Positions 26,320-35,012 of a stretch of DNA of 64,000 bases are shown piece by piece; positions within the stretch are counted from its first letter, which is position 1; each line of letters begins with the position of its first letter. The position numbers and the translations under genes are program-made. The notes below the pieces were generated by a model. That model worked only from the letters and a program-made list of their open reading frames with translations. It ran no database searches and had not been told where the DNA came from. The stretch lies in assembly GCA_013349285.1 (NCBI GenBank), contig DUZU01000003.1:40451-104450 (forward strand), written 5' to 3'. This DNA comes from Deltaproteobacteria bacterium (GTDB lineage: Bacteria; Desulfobacterota; Desulfobulbia; Desulfobulbales; Desulfurivibrionaceae).

Positions 26320-27329
26320 TTCGCACCTCCGGCAACAGGCGCAAAACGCTTGGGCTTGAACCAGTTGTCAAGCACCGCGCTCACCGGGTTCATCAGGAGA
26401 ATGGCATAACAGATGCCCTCAGGGTAGCCGCCCTTGAGCCGGATCAAAACGGTGAGCGCGCCGACCCCGACCCCGTAAACAAGCTGAGCCGTCTTATTGG
26501 TCGGACAGGTCACATAATCATTGGCCATGAAAAAAGCGCCGAGCAGGGCGCCGCCGCTCAAGATAGCGAGCAGCGGATCGCCGGTCAGGTAGGCCTCGCC
26601 GCCGAAGATCCAGGTCAGCAGCGCGATGGAAGCAAGAACCGAGGCCGGAATATGCCAGGTGATATAACCGCGGTATAACAGATAAAGGCCGCCCAGCACG
26701 ATCAGCAGGCCGGAGGTCTCGCCGATACAACCGGGCCGCCAGCCCAGAAGAAAGGTGGTATAGATATTGGGAATGGCGCCGAACTGCTCAATCACCGCGG
26801 CCATGCCCTGCTCTTTCAAGAGCGCCAGCGGGGTGGCGGTGGAGACCGCGTCAATCCCGGTGCCGAGATAGGAGAAAATCGCCATATCGCTCAAGGGCGG
26901 CAACCAGGCCGAGGTCATGGCCACCGGAAAAGTGGCCAGGAGAAAGGCCCGGGCCAGCAAGGCCGGATTGAAAATATTATAGCCGATCCCGCCCAGCAGG
27001 TGTTTGCCGATATAGATGGCCATTACCGCTCCGAGCACCGGCAGCAGGTAGTTGACCCCGGGCGGGATGACAAAGGCCAGGAGCATGCCGGTAATCACCG
27101 CGCTGCCGTCCTTAACGGTCACCCTGCGGCCCAAGGCCTTCTGGCTCAAAACTTCGGCCGCCACGCAACTGGCCACGCTGACCGCGGTAATAATCAAGGT
27201 CTGAATTCCGAAAATAAAGACCGACAGAACCAAGGGCGGCACCAGGCAGGCCACCACTGTCCACATGATTTTTTCAACAGACTCGTTGCTCCGCACATGG
27301 GGGGAAATCGAAACCTTCCACAGTCCCAT
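26316..27329 (-). CDS. rnfD: Rnf complex subunit D, covalent FMN membrane subunit
   Basis: A 337-residue membrane subunit with 8-10 helices related to NqrB. The covalent FMN site is the threonine in AVSTATPLALL, another ApbE target. The first residues WKVSISPHVRSNES are typical of RnfD. The ATG at 27329 was preferred over a TTG two codons upstream. The 108 bases between rnfC and rnfD hold no gene. It helps move electrons and probably ions across the membrane. Confidence 0.9.
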   Translation of the reverse strand: MGLWKVSISPHVRSNESVEKIMWTVVACLVPPLVLSVFIFGIQTLIITAVSVASCVAAEVLSQKALGRRVTVKDGSAVITGMLLAFVIPPGVNYLLPVLGAVMAIYIGKHLLGGIGYNIFNPALLARAFLLATFPVAMTSAWLPPLSDMAIFSYLGTGIDAVSTATPLALLKEQGMAAVIEQFGAIPNIYTTFLLGWRPGCIGETSGLLIVLGGLYLLYRGYITWHIPASVLASIALLTWIFGGEAYLTGDPLLAILSGGALLGAFFMANDYVTCPTNKTAQLVYGVGVGALTVLIRLKGGYPEGICYAILLMNPVSAVLDNWFKPKRFAPVAGGAK

Positions 27330-27437
27330 GGGCAAGCCTGGCGTCTGATTATCCGGCTCTTGCTGTTTGATGACTCTTCTCCTTAAAAAACTTTTTTACC
27401 CGTGAACCACATCTTAATAAGTCGGCTACGGGGAAAT

Positions 27438-28757
27438 TTATCGTTTCGCCTTCATCTTTGCCAGTCTGATGAATTGGACAAGAGGCCGCTTGGCAGGACA
27501 GACATAGGCGCAGCACCCGCACTCAAAGCACTCGAACACCCCGAACTTGCCGGTATCTTCCGGCCGCCCCGCCTCGACATGGATGGCGATCTCCTTGGGC
27601 TCAAGACCCATGGGACAAGCCTCGAGGCACCAGCCGCAACGGATGCACTGGGAATGAGGGTTGGCATCAATTTCATCCTCGGCGAGAAAAAGCACCGACG
27701 AGGTGGTTTTGGTCACCGGGATATCCAGGCTGGAAACGGCAAAGCCCATCATCGGCCCGCCCATGATAATCTTGGCAAGCTGCGGGGTCACCCCGCCGAG
27801 GTGGGCGACGATATCACTGAGCTTGGTGCCGACCTTGACCCTGAGGTTGGCCGGCCGCTTAATCCCCTTGCCCGAGATGGTTACAATCTTTTCATAAAGC
27901 GGCTTGCCTAGAACAACCGCGTCGTAGATGGCCTTGGTGGTACTGACGTTATGGACAACCACCCCGACCGCGGAAGGCAGGGCAAAGCCCGGCACCTTGC
28001 GGCCGGTGATCGATTGGATCAGCTGCTTTTCAGAGCCCTGCGGGTATTTCACCTTGAGGGGGTTGACCATGATGTTGAATTCCGGGGTGGAGGCGGCGGC
28101 CGCGGCCTGACTCATCACCTTGATCGCGTCGGGCTTGTTGGCCTCGATCCCGATGTGGCAGTCCCTGATCCCCAGGATCTTGAGAATGACTTTCGCCCCT
28201 TCGACGATCTCGGCGCTGTGCTCCAGCATCTGCCGGTGATCGGCGGTGATATAGGGCTCACACTCGGCGCCGTTCAAGATCAGCTTGTCAACCGGATTGT
28301 CCGCCGGCGGATTGAGTTTGACATGGGAGGGAAATCCTGCGCCGCCGATCCCGACAACCCCTGCGCCATGCACCTTCTTGAGCAACTCTTCGCTGCTCAG
28401 CCCGCTCCAGTCACCCGGGGTATACCGGACCGGGGCGGCCTGAAGATCGGTAACTATGGTAATGGAAGGAGCAGTGACCCGCATCGGATGGGCGGAAGCG
28501 CCGAAGGCCTTGACCTTGCCGGCCACCGGGGCGTGGAGCGGCACTCCGAGCCCCTTGACGACCTCGCCGATGAGATCGCCTTCCTTGACCTCGTCACGCA
28601 GTGCAACCGTAGGCGTACAGGGCGCGCCGATATGCTGGCCGAGAATAATTTCAAGTTCGGCTGGCGCCCCCATCTCCTCGATGGCGAGCTGCGAGGTCAT
28701 TTGCTTTGATTCCGGCGGATGCACCCCGCCTTGGGGAAATGTCAGAAATGATGTCAT
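27438..28757 (-). CDS. rnfC: Rnf complex subunit C, NADH-side subunit
   Basis: A 439-residue cytoplasmic subunit starting at the ATG at 28757 (MTSFLTFPQGGVHPPESK, the usual RnfC start). It has the nucleotide/flavin-binding motif GIGGAGFPSHVKL, the GAECEPYITADHR block, and two four-cysteine clusters near the end (CIRCGWCLEACP and CFECGCCAYVCP). It exchanges electrons with NAD+/NADH. A longer frame to 28883 exists but adds a basic leader foreign to the family; neither start has a clear ribosome site. It is the first gene of rnfCDGEAB-apbE. Confidence 0.9.
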   Translation of the reverse strand: MTSFLTFPQGGVHPPESKQMTSQLAIEEMGAPAELEIILGQHIGAPCTPTVALRDEVKEGDLIGEVVKGLGVPLHAPVAGKVKAFGASAHPMRVTAPSITIVTDLQAAPVRYTPGDWSGLSSEELLKKVHGAGVVGIGGAGFPSHVKLNPPADNPVDKLILNGAECEPYITADHRQMLEHSAEIVEGAKVILKILGIRDCHIGIEANKPDAIKVMSQAAAAASTPEFNIMVNPLKVKYPQGSEKQLIQSITGRKVPGFALPSAVGVVVHNVSTTKAIYDAVVLGKPLYEKIVTISGKGIKRPANLRVKVGTKLSDIVAHLGGVTPQLAKIIMGGPMMGFAVSSLDIPVTKTTSSVLFLAEDEIDANPHSQCIRCGWCLEACPMGLEPKEIAIHVEAGRPEDTGKFGVFECFECGCCAYVCPAKRPLVQFIRLAKMKAKR

Positions 28758-29251
28758 GTCGTATACTTGAATAAATCCGCTGGCGGCTACAGTTAACCGC
28801 TTAAAATAGGACACTTTTATTGCTTGCAACCACGCATAAAAGCGCCTTGTCCTTAGCCCGTTGAATCGAATTCCATTACTCATAATGACTTATTTTGTCA
28901 AGGGTGAAATGGGCTGAATCATGCCCAAACCGGCACCAGCCCGGCATCTTGCCCCAATCATGTTTTTTGCGACGCGCATTGTTTTTTTTTGATCAAATTA
29001 CCAGCCAAAGCCAGAGCCCCCTCTTTTACCCGACCATGACGCCCAGCCAGCAAAACATCTGGCTTTCCCCTTGACAATTAGGGTTTTGTGGTGTATTCCA
29101 CTACACCTCTAACTTCGCCTTGTATGGTGAAAATTTATTGTTTTATAGTCGGAAATCACACCGCAGTTCGGTGAATTAATAATTCAATAAGCAATGTACG
29201 TTGGCTGTACTTCGCTTATTCCGAAGCCAACATTATAAGAAGGAGCAACAA
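28758..29251. other. Divergent intergenic region, rnf operon and glutamate synthase
   Basis: 494 bases with no gene. The rnf promoter must be here but none stands out. On the plus strand a promoter-like pair at 29071-29099 is listed separately. A TGGCTTTCCCCTTGAC string next to it resembles a sigma-54 site but has GA in place of the invariant GC. Confidence 0.5.
29071..29099 (+). promoter_or_regulatory. Promoter-like site upstream of the glutamate synthase genes
   Basis: A perfect TTGACA (29071-29076) is followed after 17 bases by TATTCC (29094-29099). The start codon is about 150 bases downstream, which leaves a long leader. Confidence 0.35.
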
Positions 29252-30394
29252 ATGTGCCGGTTAGCTATGAAAACCGCGAGCAAGCCGTTTTCTCCGTTTT
29301 CCGTCCTGGAAGGGATGGAAGCCATGCAGGAAGGATACGACGGCAGCGGTCTCGGCTTACTGCTTCGTGGTCTTGACTTTACAGACTACAAGTATCAGGC
29401 CGGGGATCCGATTCTCTCGGGAATTGCCCATACCCCGGAAGCCTTGCATCGCCTGAACAACATCATGGAGAGCAAGGGCTTTGAATTGAATTACGATCAT
29501 GAATTCGAGGTCACTCGCAGCATGATCGAGGCAAAGGATCGGCATAAATATCTGCTGCGGGCCTATAAAAAACCAGCGGCCTGGGACTCTCTTTCCGAAG
29601 ACGAAGTCGGCCGCGAACTGATGCTGACCCGCCTCGAACTGCGTAAAAACGGCGAAGAAAACGGCGGCGACCTCACCGCCTTTTCCCTGTGGCCCGATGT
29701 GGCCATGATCAAAGAGGTGGGCTGGCCCCTCGAGATCGGCCAGGCCTTCGGTCTCAACAATGACCGGATCAAATCCCGGGTCTGCTTTGCCCAGGGCCGC
29801 CAGAACACCAACTACGGGATCAACCTTTACGCCTGCCATCCTTTCTTTATTGAAGGGGTAGCCACCATGACCAACGGTGAAAACACCGCTTTCGTGCCGA
29901 TCAAGGACTGGCTTTCCGGCAAAGGCTTTCCCGGCTACATGGGCTACCAGTCAGACTCAGAGGTTTTCGCCCATATCCTGCATTATGTTACCAAGCAGCT
30001 CAAACTGCCCCTGCAGGCTTACAAGCATGTAATCACCCCGCTGGCCAACAAGGAACTGGCCGCCCATCCCCAGGGCGACTTCCTGCGGGGCCTGCGCGAT
30101 GTGTGCCGCCGCCTGATCATAGACGGCCCCAACGCGGTGATCGGCTCCCTGCCCGATGAAACCACCATGGTGGTCATGGACGCCAAAAAGCTGCGGCCCG
30201 CCATGGTCGGCGGCAAGCCCGGCGAGTGGGCGGTGGCCTCTGAAATGTGCGGCGTTGACGCCTTGATTCCGGACCGGGATCGCTCCAAGGACTTCCAGCC
30301 CATGCGTCAACATACAATTATTATTCCTCCCGATAGACAGGAGTTAGAGATATGGTCTCAATTCGATCAATTGCCTCTCATCCAAGCAGCTTAA
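29252..30394 (+). CDS. Glutamate synthase, glutamine amidotransferase subunit (stand-alone domain)
   Basis: A 380-residue protein beginning MCRLA, so that Cys2 becomes the N-terminal nucleophile of a class II glutamine amidotransferase after removal of Met. This start was chosen over an upstream frame for that reason and for its AAGGAG site. The domain corresponds to the N-terminal part of the large glutamate synthase subunit and releases ammonia from glutamine. The last 43 bases overlap the next gene, which encodes the FMN synthase domain. The three-gene arrangement is the split type common in archaea and some anaerobes. Confidence 0.85.
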   Translation: MCRLAMKTASKPFSPFSVLEGMEAMQEGYDGSGLGLLLRGLDFTDYKYQAGDPILSGIAHTPEALHRLNNIMESKGFELNYDHEFEVTRSMIEAKDRHKYLLRAYKKPAAWDSLSEDEVGRELMLTRLELRKNGEENGGDLTAFSLWPDVAMIKEVGWPLEIGQAFGLNNDRIKSRVCFAQGRQNTNYGINLYACHPFFIEGVATMTNGENTAFVPIKDWLSGKGFPGYMGYQSDSEVFAHILHYVTKQLKLPLQAYKHVITPLANKELAAHPQGDFLRGLRDVCRRLIIDGPNAVIGSLPDETTMVVMDAKKLRPAMVGGKPGEWAVASEMCGVDALIPDRDRSKDFQPMRQHTIIIPPDRQELEIWSQFDQLPLIQAA

Positions 30395-31989
30395 GCCCCA
30401 ACGACCTGCCGTGGAAGATAGTTCACCGTGAAGATCGCTGCACCCTGTGCGGCAAATGCGCCGCCGTCTGCCCGGTCAACACCCTGAAACTTACCTACAT
30501 GCGTAAACGCATGCCCAAAATCGTCTTGAACTCAACCGAGCGCGGCAGCTCGTACAAGACCTTTGTCGGCATCCGCCAGAACACCGATGTGGGCCGGCGC
30601 TGTATCGGCTGCGGCTCCTGCTCCATGGTCTGCCCCAACGAGGCGATCGGACCGGTGCACAACGCCAGCGACCGCTACCGCTTCCAGGCCACCGCCGGCG
30701 GCGGCGCCATCACCCGCGGCGGACGGCGCAACGAGCCGGGCGCCAGCCTGCTGGACCGGATCATCTTCAATCGAATCTCCATGCTCACCGACCCGGCCCT
30801 GGATGCCGGCCGCCATGAGTTTACCTACAACACCCTGCTGGGAAGGGTTCTGCCGCCGGAAGAGTATGTGCGGCGCAAGCTGAGCGGCGAGTGGATTCCG
30901 CCGGTCCGGGAAATCTTCCCCTTTGTCATCGGCTCGATGTCCTTCGGCGCCCTGTCGCCCAATATGTGGCTCGGTCTCCTGCAGGGGGTGGCCTATTGCA
31001 ACGAGGTGCTCGGCATTCCCGTGGTCATGGCCACCGGTGAGGGCGGCTGCCCGCCCTGGGTCTTGAAAAGCCCGTTCCTCAAATATATCATCCTGCAGAT
31101 CGCCTCCGGATATTTCGGCTGGGATGAGATCATCCGCGCCATCCCCGAGATGCAGTGCGATCCTGCCGCCATCGAGATCAAATACGGCCAGGGCGCCAAG
31201 CCCGGGGACGGCGGCCTGTTGATGTGGTTCAAGGTTTCCAAGCTCATCGCCCGCCTGCGCGGTGTGCCCGAGGGGGTTGACCTGCCTTCGCCGCCGGTTC
31301 ATCAGACCCTGTACTCCATTGAGGAGTCGGTCATGAAGATGATCCAGTCGATGTCCATGGCCTGGAACTTCAAGGTTCCGGTATATCCGAAGATCTCCGG
31401 CTCCACCTCGGCCAAATCGGTGCTCAACAACCTGGTGCGTAACCCTTACGCCTCGGCCCTGATGATCGACGGCATTGACGGCGGCACCGGCGCGGCCTAT
31501 GACATTTCATTAAATGCCACCGGCCACCCGATCGCCTCCAACGTCCGGGACTGCTACCTCGACCTCTGTAAACAAGGCAAGCAGAATGAGATTCCGATCT
31601 TTGCCGCCGGCGGCGTGGGCAAGAACGGCAATGTGGTCCAGAATGCCCTGGCCCTGATCATGCTCGGCGCCTCCGGCGTCCACATGGGCAAGTTCATCAT
31701 GCAATCAGCGGCAGGCTGTCTGGGCTCTGAGCAAAATCGATGCAACGTCTGTAACATCGGAGTCTGCCCCAAAGGCATCACCAGCCAGAATCCGAAAATC
31801 TACCGTCGCCTTGATCCGGATGACGTGGCCCAGAGGGTGGTTGAAACCTTCCAGTCCATCGCCACCGAGGTCAAGAAGGTCATGGCCCCCCTTGGCCGCT
31901 CCCAGAGTCTGCCGATCGGTATGTCCGACGCCTTGGGGATTGCCGACAAGGACGCGGCTGATCGCCTGAGCATCCGTTACGTCTGTTAA
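30352..31989 (+). CDS. Glutamate synthase, ferredoxin-FMN synthase subunit
   Basis: A 545-residue protein. The first 100 residues carry two four-cysteine clusters (CTLCGKCAAVCP at 30-40 and CIGCGSCSMVCP at about 84-94). The rest is the FMN-binding synthase barrel (SFGALSPNMW, GTGAAYDISLN, AGGVGKNGNV). Near the end CNVCNIGVCPKGI corresponds to the iron-sulfur motif of the glutamate synthase core. It forms glutamate from 2-oxoglutarate and ammonia. AGGAG precedes the ATG inside the end of the previous gene, so translation is coupled. Confidence 0.88.
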   Translation: MVSIRSIASHPSSLSPNDLPWKIVHREDRCTLCGKCAAVCPVNTLKLTYMRKRMPKIVLNSTERGSSYKTFVGIRQNTDVGRRCIGCGSCSMVCPNEAIGPVHNASDRYRFQATAGGGAITRGGRRNEPGASLLDRIIFNRISMLTDPALDAGRHEFTYNTLLGRVLPPEEYVRRKLSGEWIPPVREIFPFVIGSMSFGALSPNMWLGLLQGVAYCNEVLGIPVVMATGEGGCPPWVLKSPFLKYIILQIASGYFGWDEIIRAIPEMQCDPAAIEIKYGQGAKPGDGGLLMWFKVSKLIARLRGVPEGVDLPSPPVHQTLYSIEESVMKMIQSMSMAWNFKVPVYPKISGSTSAKSVLNNLVRNPYASALMIDGIDGGTGAAYDISLNATGHPIASNVRDCYLDLCKQGKQNEIPIFAAGGVGKNGNVVQNALALIMLGASGVHMGKFIMQSAAGCLGSEQNRCNVCNIGVCPKGITSQNPKIYRRLDPDDVAQRVVETFQSIATEVKKVMAPLGRSQSLPIGMSDALGIADKDAADRLSIRYVC

Positions 31990-32003
31990 GGAAGGAATCT
32001 GAA

Positions 32004-34337
32004 ATGAGTAAAAAAATAATCGTAAAAGGACTGGACGCAAACGGCCAGCGCATCAATACCCAGATCTTCGAAAATCTGGTCCAGGAAGCGTTTACCAAAT
32101 CCCACGACCTGGTGCTGGAGACCTATGGCCAGCATAACGTGGGCGGTCGTTTGAAAAGCAACGGTGAACCCGTCAATATCGAAATCAACGGCCCCTGCGG
32201 CCAGCGCCTGGGTTGCATGGGCATGCCCGGCACCAAGATCGTCTGCAACGGCCCGGCTTCCGACGATGTGGGCTGGCTGAACATCGGCGCCGAGATTACG
32301 GTCAAGGGCGACGCCACCAACGGCATCTGTAATGCCATGGCCGAAGGCAAGGTCTACATCGGCGGCTCCATCGGCGCCCGCGGTCTGACCATGACCAAAT
32401 GGAACCCGGACTACAACCGGCCCGAACTCTGGGTTCTGGGCTCCTGCGGCGACTCCTTTGCCGAGTTCAACTGCGGCGGTATTGCCGTGGTCTGCGGCAT
32501 TGAGGCCAAAAATGCAGACAACGTGCTCGGCTACCGGCCCTGCGTGGGCATGGTCGGCGGCTCCATCTACTACCGCGGCAAGATTGACGGGTCTTACTCC
32601 CAGATCAGCGTCAAGGCCGTACTGCCGGACGATGAGCAATGGCAATGGCTGATGGAACGAATGCCCAACTATCTGGAAAATATCGGACGCTCCGATCTGT
32701 TAGCCACCCTTTCCAAACGGGACGAATGGGCCATGTTGGTCTCCATCCCCCCCCAGGAACGGGCGCTGATGAAGACCGACCCGATGTCCATGGCCGAGTT
32801 CAAACAAAAAATCTGGAACCCCGGCTTCGGCGGCGGCGATCCGATCCGCGACCTGGCCCCCGGCCTGGACCGTTCCGTAATCGGCATGGTGGAAACCGGT
32901 GAGCTGCGCCGCAAAAAGCCCTTCTGGGCCAATCGCGACAAATCAGCCCCCTGCGCCTATTACTGCCCGGTGCATATTCCCACCATCGACCGCCTCAAGT
33001 TGATGCGGGAAGGCAAGGGCAAAGAGGCCTATGACATGCTTCTTGAGTACACCCCGCTGCCCGCCTCGGTATGCGGCCATATCTGCCCCAACCTCTGCAT
33101 GCAGAACTGCTCGCGCCAGAAGGTTGACGAGAAGATCGACGTCCAGATGCTGGCCCGGGCGGCCAAAGATCATCCCGCCCCCAAAACCGCGCCCTCGATC
33201 GGCAAAAAAGTCGCCGTTATCGGCGGCGGTCCGGCCGGCATGAACGCCGCCTGGCAGCTGGCCCGAGCCGGAGTCGAAGTACATATTTTCGAGCAAGACC
33301 ACCAGCTCGGCGGCAAGCTTGCCCAGGTTATCCCTTGGGAAAGAATGCCCCAGGCCATCTGGATGTCGGAGATCGACCGGTTTATGGCCATGGATCATAT
33401 AACGGTCAATTTCGGCGTTACCATGACCAAGGACAAGTTCGCAGAGCTCAAGAAGGATTTCGACCATGTGATCGTGGCGGTGGGCACCCATCAGCCGCGC
33501 ACCATCCCCTTCCCTGGCCACGAGCGGGTGATCCCGGCTCTGGACTTTTTGAAATCGGCCAAGAGCGACAAGCCGATGAAGGTCGGCAAGCAGGTGGTGA
33601 TCATCGGCGCCGGCAACGTCGGTTGCGACGTGGCCTGCGACGCCTACAAACTTGGGGCCGAACAGGTAACCCTGGTCGATATCCAGAAGCCCCTGGCCTT
33701 TGGTAAGGAAAAAGCGGCGGCCGAGGCTTTGGGCGCCAAATTCAAATGGCCGGTCCAGACCAAGGAAGTCACCGAGCAAGGCCTGGTCGATGCGGCGGGT
33801 CAGCTGATCGAGGCTCAGACCGTGATCATCTCCATCGGTGACGTGCCGGCCCTTAAATTCCTGCCCGAGACGGTTGAGGTTCTGACCGTGGGCGGGGCGG
33901 GCTGGGTAAAATGTAATGCCGCCGGCCGCACCTCGGACCCCAAGGTTTCAGCCGTCGGCGATGTGGAACGGCCGGGACTTGCCACCAGCGCCCTGGGCGC
34001 CGGCAAAAAGACCGCCGAGGCCCTGTTGGCCGAGTTCAGAGGCGAGGAATGGCATGATTTCGGCAAGGAAGTCGTGCCCCAGACCAGCTTGACCTATGCC
34101 CATTATGAACCGCAATGCGTTGGCGGCTCAGAGGGGGCAGAGGCCGAACGCTGCATGAGCTGCGGAACCTGCCGGGATTGCCATCTCTGTGAAACCATCT
34201 GTCCGGAAGGAGCAATCACCCGCGAAAAACTGCCGGATGACACCTTCCGCTATGTTTCCGATGACAACAAATGCATTGCCTGCGGCTTCTGCTCCGATAC
34301 CTGTCCTTGCGGAATCTGGTTGATGCGGCCGTTCTGA
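32004..34337 (+). CDS. Glutamate synthase GXGXG domain fused to the NAD(P)H-oxidising GltD-type subunit
   Basis: A 777-residue fusion. Residues 1-235 are the GXGXG beta-helix domain that ends the large subunit. Residues about 310-700 match the small subunit GltD, with the cysteine region CAYYCPVHIP and VCGHICPNLCMQNC. An FAD motif VAVIGGGPAGMNAAWQLA and an NAD(P) motif VVIIGAGNVGCDVA follow. The last 65 residues add ferredoxin clusters (CMSCGTCRDCHLCETICP and CIACGFCSDTCPCG). It supplies electrons from NAD(P)H to the FMN subunit. Fifteen bases separate it from the previous gene and a strong terminator follows. Confidence 0.88.
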   Translation: MSKKIIVKGLDANGQRINTQIFENLVQEAFTKSHDLVLETYGQHNVGGRLKSNGEPVNIEINGPCGQRLGCMGMPGTKIVCNGPASDDVGWLNIGAEITVKGDATNGICNAMAEGKVYIGGSIGARGLTMTKWNPDYNRPELWVLGSCGDSFAEFNCGGIAVVCGIEAKNADNVLGYRPCVGMVGGSIYYRGKIDGSYSQISVKAVLPDDEQWQWLMERMPNYLENIGRSDLLATLSKRDEWAMLVSIPPQERALMKTDPMSMAEFKQKIWNPGFGGGDPIRDLAPGLDRSVIGMVETGELRRKKPFWANRDKSAPCAYYCPVHIPTIDRLKLMREGKGKEAYDMLLEYTPLPASVCGHICPNLCMQNCSRQKVDEKIDVQMLARAAKDHPAPKTAPSIGKKVAVIGGGPAGMNAAWQLARAGVEVHIFEQDHQLGGKLAQVIPWERMPQAIWMSEIDRFMAMDHITVNFGVTMTKDKFAELKKDFDHVIVAVGTHQPRTIPFPGHERVIPALDFLKSAKSDKPMKVGKQVVIIGAGNVGCDVACDAYKLGAEQVTLVDIQKPLAFGKEKAAAEALGAKFKWPVQTKEVTEQGLVDAAGQLIEAQTVIISIGDVPALKFLPETVEVLTVGGAGWVKCNAAGRTSDPKVSAVGDVERPGLATSALGAGKKTAEALLAEFRGEEWHDFGKEVVPQTSLTYAHYEPQCVGGSEGAEAERCMSCGTCRDCHLCETICPEGAITREKLPDDTFRYVSDDNKCIACGFCSDTCPCGIWLMRPF

Positions 34338-34360
34338 CAACAGCTGTTGAGTTAAAAACA

Positions 34361-34394
34361 AAAAAGGGGATGCCGCAAGGCATCCCCTTTTTTT
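34361..34394 (+). terminator. Rho-independent terminator of the glutamate synthase operon
   Basis: A 12-bp perfect stem AAAGGGGATGCC with a four-base GCAA loop and seven T following, 24 bases past the stop codon. Confidence 0.92.
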
Positions 34395-34456
34395 GTTTGG
34401 TTGAAATAATCAACCAAGCGTGGCACCACACCACCCCGTTACAACCTTTTTTATTG

Positions 34457-34633
34457 CTACCTATCCTCGTAAACCTCGGTCACCGTCATCTTACATTTGG
34501 CATCCGAAAACTTTTTATAAAAAGCATATACCGCCATTGGCACGTTCGGCGCCTGAACAATAGCCTTTTCAACCGGTGCGGTCCGCCATAACTCAGGACC
34601 GCAGGATTTAAATTTAACCACAAAACTACGCAT
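34457..34633 (-). CDS. Small protein of unknown function (58 residues)
   Basis: Starts at the ATG at 34633, which has a G-rich site just upstream. It is charged, with a regular pattern (SFVVKFKSCGPELWRTAP, PMAVYAFYKKF, KMTVTEVYED) that looks like a real compact alpha/beta domain. A longer frame to 34762 adds a hydrophobic leader without a ribosome site. I do not recognise the family. It is convergent with the glutamate synthase operon. Confidence 0.45.
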   Translation of the reverse strand: MRSFVVKFKSCGPELWRTAPVEKAIVQAPNVPMAVYAFYKKFSDAKCKMTVTEVYEDR

Positions 34634-35012
34634 ATATCCCCCCAGATAATTCAACAAAAACCGATAACAGCCGACAACCACTATCAAGATAGTAAAAAAT
34701 TGTCTCATTAAATACTTTATCATGTCAAATTTTAAAAATACGGAATAAATACGGACCGACAACCAACTAAACGAGACATAAAACCTTAGGCCGAAACAGC
34801 ACTAAACATGGGGTTTACGATAAAAAGCAATACCAACAACAAGTTAGCATACTATGCACGGAAACGATCGGAAAAACCGATTAGGTTTTCCGCAAAAGAA
34901 GAGAATAATCTATAGCAAAAAAATCTTACAAATTTCTTACTTTTTTTAAAAAAAATGAAAAAAGATGAAAAAAATGGATAGGAATTAAATTAATGCTGCC
35001 CAGCAACCGCTT
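34634..35012. other. AT-rich spacer between a small gene and the large regulator
   Basis: 379 bases. One hairpin (GGAAAAACC-GATTA-GGTTTTCC, near 34870-34893) is visible but has no T run next to it. Long A and T tracts fill 34900-34980. No gene. Confidence 0.5.

Noticed and set aside
25243..26409. A 388-codon plus-strand open frame opposite rnfG and rnfE
   Set aside because: No domain is visible; it runs across three clear rnf genes on the other strand.
29198..29216. TTGGCTGTACTTCGCT as a sigma-54 promoter for glutamate synthase
   Set aside because: The GG and GC are nine bases apart instead of ten and it lies too close to the start codon.
32943..33779. A 278-codon minus-strand open frame inside the glutamate synthase fusion
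   Set aside because: Antisense shadow of a gene with clear FAD and NAD(P) motifs.
34868..34893. Inverted repeat GGAAAAACC/GGTTTTCC after the large regulator
   Set aside because: No T run next to the stem on either strand; too short to call an element.
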